A DNA stretch of 64,000 bases from assembly GCF_015910445.1 (NCBI RefSeq), contig NZ_CP048882.1, forward strand, positions 5,329,501 through 5,393,500, in the 5' to 3' direction. A program made the position numbers and the translations under genes. The notes under the pieces are model-generated. The model did not search any database and had not been told where the DNA came from. It worked only from the letters and a program-made list of their open reading frames with translations. Below, piece by piece: positions 59,883-64,000 of this stretch. How positions within the stretch are numbered: position 1 is the stretch's first letter; each line of letters begins with the position of its first letter. Source of the DNA: Streptomyces bathyalis. GTDB taxonomy: Bacteria > Actinomycetota > Actinomycetes > Streptomycetales > Streptomycetaceae.

Positions 59883-60515
59883 ATGACAGACAAGACCGTC
59901 GCCGACTTCTGGTTCGACCCCAGGTGCCCGTGGGCCTGGCTGACCTCCAGGTGGATGCTCGAGGTCGAGAAGGTCCGGCCCGTCGAGGTCCGCTGGCACG
60001 TGATGAGCCTGGCCGTCCTCAACGAGAACAAGCTGGACGAGCTGCCCGAGGGGTACCGGGAGCTGCTCGCCTCCGCCTGGGGCCCCGTACGCGTGTGCAT
60101 CGCGGCCGAGCAGAAGCACGGTGGCGAGGCGCTCGGCCCCCTCTACACGGCGCTCGGCACCCGTCTGCACAACCGCGGGCAGGAGCTGTCACGCGAGCTG
60201 CTCTCCGAGGCACTGGAGGACGCCGGCCTGCCCGCCGACCTCGTCGACGCCGCGGACTCCACGGAGTACGACGAGGCACTGCGCGCGTCCCACAAGGAGG
60301 GCATCGACCTCGTGGGCCAGGACGTCGGCACACCCGTCATCGCCGTCCCCGGGGCGGACGGGGCGCGCATAGCGTTCTTCGGCCCCGTCGTCACCCCCGC
60401 GCCCAAGGGCGAGGCGGCGGCGAAGCTGTGGGACGGCACGCTGATGGTGGCCTCCACGCCCGGCTTCTACGAGATCAAGCGCACCCGCGACGTCGGTCCC
60501 GTCTTCGACGACTGA
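59883..60515 (+). CDS. DsbA-fold protein, mycothiol-dependent nitroreductase family (Rv2466c-like)
   Basis: A 210-residue thioredoxin-fold protein. The active-site region DFWFDPRCPWAWLTSRWMLE and GTPVIAVPG (cis-Pro loop) match the Rv2466c group, which reduces nitro compounds and other substrates with mycothiol in mycobacteria. Rv2466c, as I remember it, uses CPWC; here the site is CPWA, with one cysteine, so a one-cysteine mycothiol mechanism is likely. The middle is all-helical. ATG 59883 has GGAGAA upstream. It ends at a strong terminator and is a single-gene unit. Confidence 0.88.
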   Translation: MTDKTVADFWFDPRCPWAWLTSRWMLEVEKVRPVEVRWHVMSLAVLNENKLDELPEGYRELLASAWGPVRVCIAAEQKHGGEALGPLYTALGTRLHNRGQELSRELLSEALEDAGLPADLVDAADSTEYDEALRASHKEGIDLVGQDVGTPVIAVPGADGARIAFFGPVVTPAPKGEAAAKLWDGTLMVASTPGFYEIKRTRDVGPVFDD

Positions 60516-60563
60516 CAGCCTGGGCCCCGGGACCACCGCCCGGGGCCGGGCCCGCACGAACAG

Positions 60564-60607
60564 GAGGGCCCCCGTACGTCACGTCCGTACGGGGGCCCTC
60601 CCTTTTT
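60564..60607 (+). terminator. Perfect 15-bp hairpin with T-run
   Basis: GAGGGCCCCCGTACG mirrors CGTACGGGGGCCCTC around TCACGTC, followed by CCTTTTT. A textbook intrinsic terminator for the upstream plus-strand gene, convergent with sodF. Confidence 0.93.
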
Positions 60608-60674
60608 CTCCGCCTGCCCGGTGAAAGGTGAGAAGACGATCACGAGGGCAGGAGGTCCTGGGTGCCGGGGTCGC

Positions 60675-61316
60675 TCAAAGTGCCGTGAGCAGGGTGTTCC
60701 CCTTCTCCTTGGCGGCGCTGTAGCGGCGGCTGACGTCCTGCCAGTTCACGACGCGCCACATCGCCTCGACGAAGTCGACCTTCTGGTTCTTGTACTGGAG
60801 GTAGAAGGCGTGCTCCCAGGCGTCGAAGACCAGAATCGGCACGCTGCCCTGGCCGACGTTGCCCTGGTGGTCATAGACCTGTTCCACGATGAGCCGCCCG
60901 GTCACCGGTTCGTAGGCGAGAACTCCCCAGCCGCTGCCCTGCGTGGTGGCCGCCGCCTTGGTCAGGTGCGCCTTGAACCTGTCGAAGGAGCCGAAGGACT
61001 CGGCGATGGCGTCGGCCAGTTCGCCCGTCCCGTCCTTCTCCAGCGGCTCGCCTCCTCCGTCGCCGGTCATGTTCTGCCAGTAGATGCTGTGCAGGATGTG
61101 CCCCGAGAGATGGAACGCCAGGTTCTTCTCCAGCCCGTTCACCGAACCCCACTGGTCCCGCTCGCGGGCCTCGGCCAGCTGCTCCAGGGTGTCGTTGGCG
61201 CCCTTCACGTAACCGGCGTGGTGCTTGTCGTGGTGCAGTTCGATGATCTCGCCGCTGATGACCGGCTCCAGCGCGGAGTAGTCGTAGGGCAGCTCAGGCA
61301 GCGAATACAGGGCCAT
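60675..61316 (-). CDS. sodF: Iron (Fe/Mn-family) superoxide dismutase
   Basis: A 213-residue SOD, the length of Streptomyces SodF. Metal ligands are in the runs ELHHDKHHAGYV, GHILHSIYW and VFDAWEHAFYLQY. TTQGSGWGVLAYEP has the active-site Gln area of the family. It converts superoxide to peroxide and oxygen in the cytoplasm. The ATG 61316 has GGAGGAGAG upstream. Immediately upstream is a Nur-type operator, so the gene should be off when nickel is plentiful and the nickel SOD is made instead. No sodN gene is in this window. Confidence 0.96.
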   Translation of the reverse strand: MALYSLPELPYDYSALEPVISGEIIELHHDKHHAGYVKGANDTLEQLAEARERDQWGSVNGLEKNLAFHLSGHILHSIYWQNMTGDGGGEPLEKDGTGELADAIAESFGSFDRFKAHLTKAAATTQGSGWGVLAYEPVTGRLIVEQVYDHQGNVGQGSVPILVFDAWEHAFYLQYKNQKVDFVEAMWRVVNWQDVSRRYSAAKEKGNTLLTAL

Positions 61317-61336
61317 GGCGTTCTCTCCTCCGCTTA

Positions 61337-61353
61337 TTGCACATTACTTGCAA
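61337..61353. promoter_or_regulatory. Candidate Nur box upstream of sodF
   Basis: TTGCAC-ATTAC-TTGCAA, 20 bases upstream of the sodF start, fits the reported Streptomyces Nur consensus tTGCaa-N5-ttGCAA at all but one of twelve arm bases. Position suits repression of the sodF promoter by nickel-bound Nur. Confidence 0.8.
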
Positions 61354-61455
61354 GAGGACGGTAGCAGCAACAGCGGCACGGAAAACGGAGCGGCCCCGCA
61401 GTGCGGGACCGCTCCGCCGAGTGCACGCGGACCGGTGTTTCCGGTGTCCGTACGG

Positions 61456-62931
61456 TCAGGCCGAGCCGTCACCCGTCCTCGCGCCGCCGGGCCCGGCCGC
61501 ATCCCCGGCACGGTCGCCGCCGCTGGGCAACGTCTTCTGCCGGGCCAGCCCGATCGCGATCAGCGAGATCGTCAGACAGCCCGTGAAGGCCAGCTGGGTA
61601 CGGGTGTCGGCCTCGCGCAGCATCAGCAGGAGCACGGTGAGGATGCCGAGCAGCGCCACGACCGTCAGCACGGGGAAGGCCCACATCCTCACGACGAGCT
61701 TCTCCGGCGCCTCGCGCTCCAGGCGGCGCCTGCTGACGAGCTGGGAGAGGGCGATGAAGCCCCACACCACGAGCGTCGCGGCGCCGACCATGTTCAGCAG
61801 CCACTGGAAGACCGTGTCCGGCCACCAGAAGTTCAGCAGCACCGCGATGAAGCCGAAGACGGACGAGGCGACGACAGCGGGGCGCGGCACGCCGCTCGCG
61901 CTGACCCTGCCCAGGAAGCGCGGGCCCTGTCCTCGGGCGATGAGGGAGTAGGCCATGCGGGACGCCCCGTAGATGTTGGCGTTCATCGCCGAGAGCAGTG
62001 CGACCAGCACCACGGTGTTCATCACCTGCGCGGCACCGGGGATGCCGATGTGGTCCAGCACCGCCGCGTACGGGCCCGCGACCACGGACTTGTCGTCCCA
62101 GGGGATCAGCGTGACGATCACCAGCATCGAGCCGACGTAGAAGACAGCGATGCGCCACATAGCGGTGCGCACCGCCTTCGCGACGCCGTTGACCGGGTCC
62201 TCGGACTCCGCGGCCGCGATGGTCACCGTCTCCAGGCCGCCGTAGGCGAAGACGGAGGCGAGCAGCCCGATGACGAGGCCGTTCGTACCGGCGGGCAGGA
62301 AGCCGCCCTCACCGGTGAGGTTGGCCGTGCCCGGGGCGTCGACACCCGGCAGCAGGCCGGCGACGGCGACCGCGCCCAGCAGCAGGAAGGCGGTGATCGC
62401 GAAGACCTTCAGCGCCGCGAACCAGAACTCGGTCTCACCGAAGTTCCGCACGGCCACGAGGTTCGAGAGGCAGAAGAGCGCCATGAAGAGGGCGACCCAC
62501 ATCCACGGCTCGGTGCCGGGCATCCACTGCGTGACGATGTCGGCCGCGGCGGTCGCCTCCGTCGCGATGGCGACGCACAGCAGCACCCAGTAGATCCAGC
62601 CCGCGGTGAATCCGGCCCACGGGCCGAGCGCCCGCTCCGCGTGGACGGAGAACGAGCCGGACGCCGGGTTCGCCGCCGACATCTCGCCCAGCATGCGCAT
62701 CACCAGCATCACGAGCAGACCGGATGCGGCGTAGGCGAGGACGATGGACGGGCCCGCCGCGGCGATGCCTGCACCGGAGCCCACGAAGAGCCCGGCGCCG
62801 ATCACTCCACCCAGAGCGATCATGGACAGATGGCGCTGCTTGAGGCCGTGGGACAGTGCGGACTGCCCCCGGTCAGTTCTGGAGCCCCCCGGGCTGGGAG
62901 GTGGCGTGTCGGACAGCTCGGTGCGGGTCAT
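61456..62931 (-). CDS. Amino acid permease (APC family)
   Basis: A 491-residue transporter with about 12 predicted spans. The first span holds the family motif MIALGGVIGAGLFVGSG. The consensus EMSAANPASGSF and the run GGLETVTIAAAESEDP place it with the AAT/GABA-permease branch. N- and C-termini are charged and cytoplasmic. The specific amino acid is not evident. ATG 62931 is divergent from bioY, with about 340 bases between them. It appears monocistronic. Confidence 0.92.
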   Translation of the reverse strand: MTRTELSDTPPPSPGGSRTDRGQSALSHGLKQRHLSMIALGGVIGAGLFVGSGAGIAAAGPSIVLAYAASGLLVMLVMRMLGEMSAANPASGSFSVHAERALGPWAGFTAGWIYWVLLCVAIATEATAAADIVTQWMPGTEPWMWVALFMALFCLSNLVAVRNFGETEFWFAALKVFAITAFLLLGAVAVAGLLPGVDAPGTANLTGEGGFLPAGTNGLVIGLLASVFAYGGLETVTIAAAESEDPVNGVAKAVRTAMWRIAVFYVGSMLVIVTLIPWDDKSVVAGPYAAVLDHIGIPGAAQVMNTVVLVALLSAMNANIYGASRMAYSLIARGQGPRFLGRVSASGVPRPAVVASSVFGFIAVLLNFWWPDTVFQWLLNMVGAATLVVWGFIALSQLVSRRRLEREAPEKLVVRMWAFPVLTVVALLGILTVLLLMLREADTRTQLAFTGCLTISLIAIGLARQKTLPSGGDRAGDAAGPGGARTGDGSA

Positions 62932-63191
62932 GAAAGGCCGTTCCTGAGAAGACTTCGGGTGGTCGATGTATCGGTAAACCAGTCTCGCAGCGGGGTCGTG
63001 ACGTGCGGCAAGCGGCCCGCGATCGGTTCAGGCCACGCCGACGGCAGGGCCGTTCCCCGGGTGTTGCGGAGATCACGTGCCCAACTGCCGCCCCCACGGC
63101 GCGGCTTGATCGGGCGCCTCCGCGAGGATCCGTCAAGCGAGTCCCGTCCGGTTCTGTCCGATCCCTCACTTCGTCCTGTGGCGGGTTCGGC

Positions 63192-63197
63192 TAGCGT
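63192..63197 (+). promoter_or_regulatory. Candidate -10 element for bioY
   Basis: TAGCGT matches the Streptomyces vegetative -10 pattern (TAgsrT) and directly abuts the first palindrome. The -35 is not clear (TTCGTC is near the right distance). Confidence 0.4.
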
Positions 63198-63224
63198 CGA
63201 ACGGTTCGCACACCGAACGGTTCG
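63198..63224. promoter_or_regulatory. Two identical palindromes upstream of bioY
   Basis: CGAACGGTTCG occurs at 63198-63208 and 63214-63224, centres 16 bases apart. Each is a perfect palindrome around one G. Placement right after a -10-like hexamer suits a repressor operator, perhaps for biotin or uptake control. Confidence 0.7.
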
Positions 63225-63273
63225 CGGACACAGCTGCAAACCCGTACCGACACACAGGACCCGGAGCCGCCCG

Positions 63274-63891
63274 ATGAGCGCCCTCACACCCGCCGCCGAC
63301 CCCCGTCCCGGCGCCGTTCTCGCCGATGCGCTGACGCCGGACACGGCAACCCTGACGGGGCCGCGCGCGCACGTACGCGACGCGGTCCTGGTCCTCGGCG
63401 GCGCGGCCCTCACCGGCGTCGCCGCCCAACTCGCCGTGCCGGTACCGGGATCGCCGGTCCCCGTCACCGGGCAGACGTTCGCGGCGCTCCTCGTCGGCGC
63501 GGGGCTCGGCGCGCGCCGCGGCTTCCTCGCGATGGCGCTGTACACGCTGGCGGGCGCGGCGGGGATGCCCTGGTTCGCCGAGGCGTCGTCGGGCGCCGCC
63601 ATGCCGTCCTTCGGCTACGTGCTCGGGATGCTGCTGGCAGCCACCGTCGTCGGCGCGCTGGCACGGCGCGGTGGTGACCGCGGTCCGCTGCGCACGGCCG
63701 GGACGATGGCAGTCGGCATGGCACTGACGTACGCGGTCGGCGTGCCCTACCTTGCGCTCGCCACCGGCATGTCCGCGTCCGAGGCGGTCGCGGCCGGTCT
63801 GGTGCCGTTCCTGGTCGGCGATCTCCTCAAGGCGGGGCTCGCGATGGTCGCGCTGCCCGGAGCGTGGAAGCTGGCGGGCCGCCGCGGCTGA
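63274..63891 (+). CDS. bioY: BioY family substrate-binding (S) component for biotin uptake
   Basis: A 205-residue membrane protein with about six predicted spans. Family features are VPVPGSPVPVTGQTFAALLV, GARRGFLAMALYTLAGAAGMPWF and SFGYVLGMLLAATVVGAL, and the C-terminal FLVGDLLKAGLAMV. BioY binds biotin and usually works with the energy-coupling factor, but no BioM/BioN gene is visible here; BioY alone can also transport. ATG 63274 follows GGAG. It has two palindromes at its promoter and a hairpin after the stop. Confidence 0.94.
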   Translation: MSALTPAADPRPGAVLADALTPDTATLTGPRAHVRDAVLVLGGAALTGVAAQLAVPVPGSPVPVTGQTFAALLVGAGLGARRGFLAMALYTLAGAAGMPWFAEASSGAAMPSFGYVLGMLLAATVVGALARRGGDRGPLRTAGTMAVGMALTYAVGVPYLALATGMSASEAVAAGLVPFLVGDLLKAGLAMVALPGAWKLAGRRG

Positions 63892-63906
63892 CGCCGTGAC
63901 ACCGCG

Positions 63907-63949
63907 CACCGGGCGGGACCCTGGGGCGTGCCCCGGGCCCCGCCCGGCA
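63907..63949 (+). terminator. GC-rich hairpin after bioY
   Basis: CCGGGCGGG at the left and CCCGCCCGG at the right enclose an inner GGGGC/GCCCC stem, 16 bases after the bioY stop. Likely terminator. Confidence 0.7.
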
Positions 63950-64000
63950 CCGGCGACGGCCTCGTCGTCCGAGGTCACGCCCGGTGCAGAGCGCCGCCGC

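Larger units (their letters stand above)
62932..63273. other. Divergent promoter region, 342 bases
   Basis: No gene is supported. It should hold the permease promoter on the left and the bioY promoter and palindromes on the right. Confidence 0.5.

Noticed and set aside
61315..63273. A very long frame running into bioY
   Set aside because: It crosses the SOD promoter and the antisense of the permease gene. BioY homology begins at 63274.

Overview
The window is high-GC DNA with strong third-position G/C, GTG and TTG starts and purine-rich ribosome sites. Its gene content points to a Streptomyces or close relative: a snapalysin-type protease with a divergent LysR gene, two PepN paralogs, mycothiol-type redox proteins, a sortase-anchored LAETG protein and a Fe-SOD behind a Nur-like box. 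All names come from reading motifs; no database search was run.

Region 1 (1-13950) is the right end of a non-ribosomal peptide biosynthetic operon in which all genes point right with short gaps. An NRPS entering from the left edge (C-A-PCP-C-A-PCP, no thioesterase) is followed by an enterochelin-esterase-like hydrolase. Next come a LeuB-like dehydrogenase, a PLP aminotransferase, a LeuA-like acyltransferase without its regulatory domain, LeuC, LeuD, an MbtH protein and a 112-residue orphan. LeuA-C-D-B chemistry plus an aminotransferase is a complete route for adding one CH2 to an alpha-keto acid and turning it into an amino acid. The operon therefore probably makes its own homologated building block. 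The last adenylation domain reads as serine-specific. A hairpin closes the operon. After it lies a frameshifted relic of a LeuA regulatory domain and a tRNA-Arg(UCU) whose 3' end faces the cluster, a possible island boundary.

Region 2 (14951-28895) is core-like: two tandem GTPases, an SSB-like protein, a cell-wall-anchored TQXA protein, EttA, a hotdog thioesterase, an unknown protein, a truncated haemoglobin, a two-gene ABC exporter, a PCMT-like methyltransferase and a TauE/SafE permease.

Region 3 (29390-35547) is a signalling set: coiled-coil protein, zinc-ribbon PP2C phosphatase, VWA protein and zinc-ribbon FHA protein. A perfect 14-bp hairpin separates it from a convergent sugar operon (35648-39191: ROK regulator, GH4 glycosidase, BadF/NagK-type kinase). 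MscS, an HNH nuclease and a large secreted GH84-type protein follow.

Region 4 (44767-51530) holds a loose stretch with two small unknown proteins, an AbiEi/DUF559-like protein, a secreted serine hydrolase, an EamA transporter and a Tat-exported metallophosphoesterase. Region 5 (52031-59663) is a proteolysis neighbourhood: PepN, snapalysin, LysR regulator, second PepN. Region 6 (59883-63949) has a mycothiol-type nitroreductase homolog, SodF with an upstream Nur box, an amino-acid permease and BioY behind two identical palindromes.
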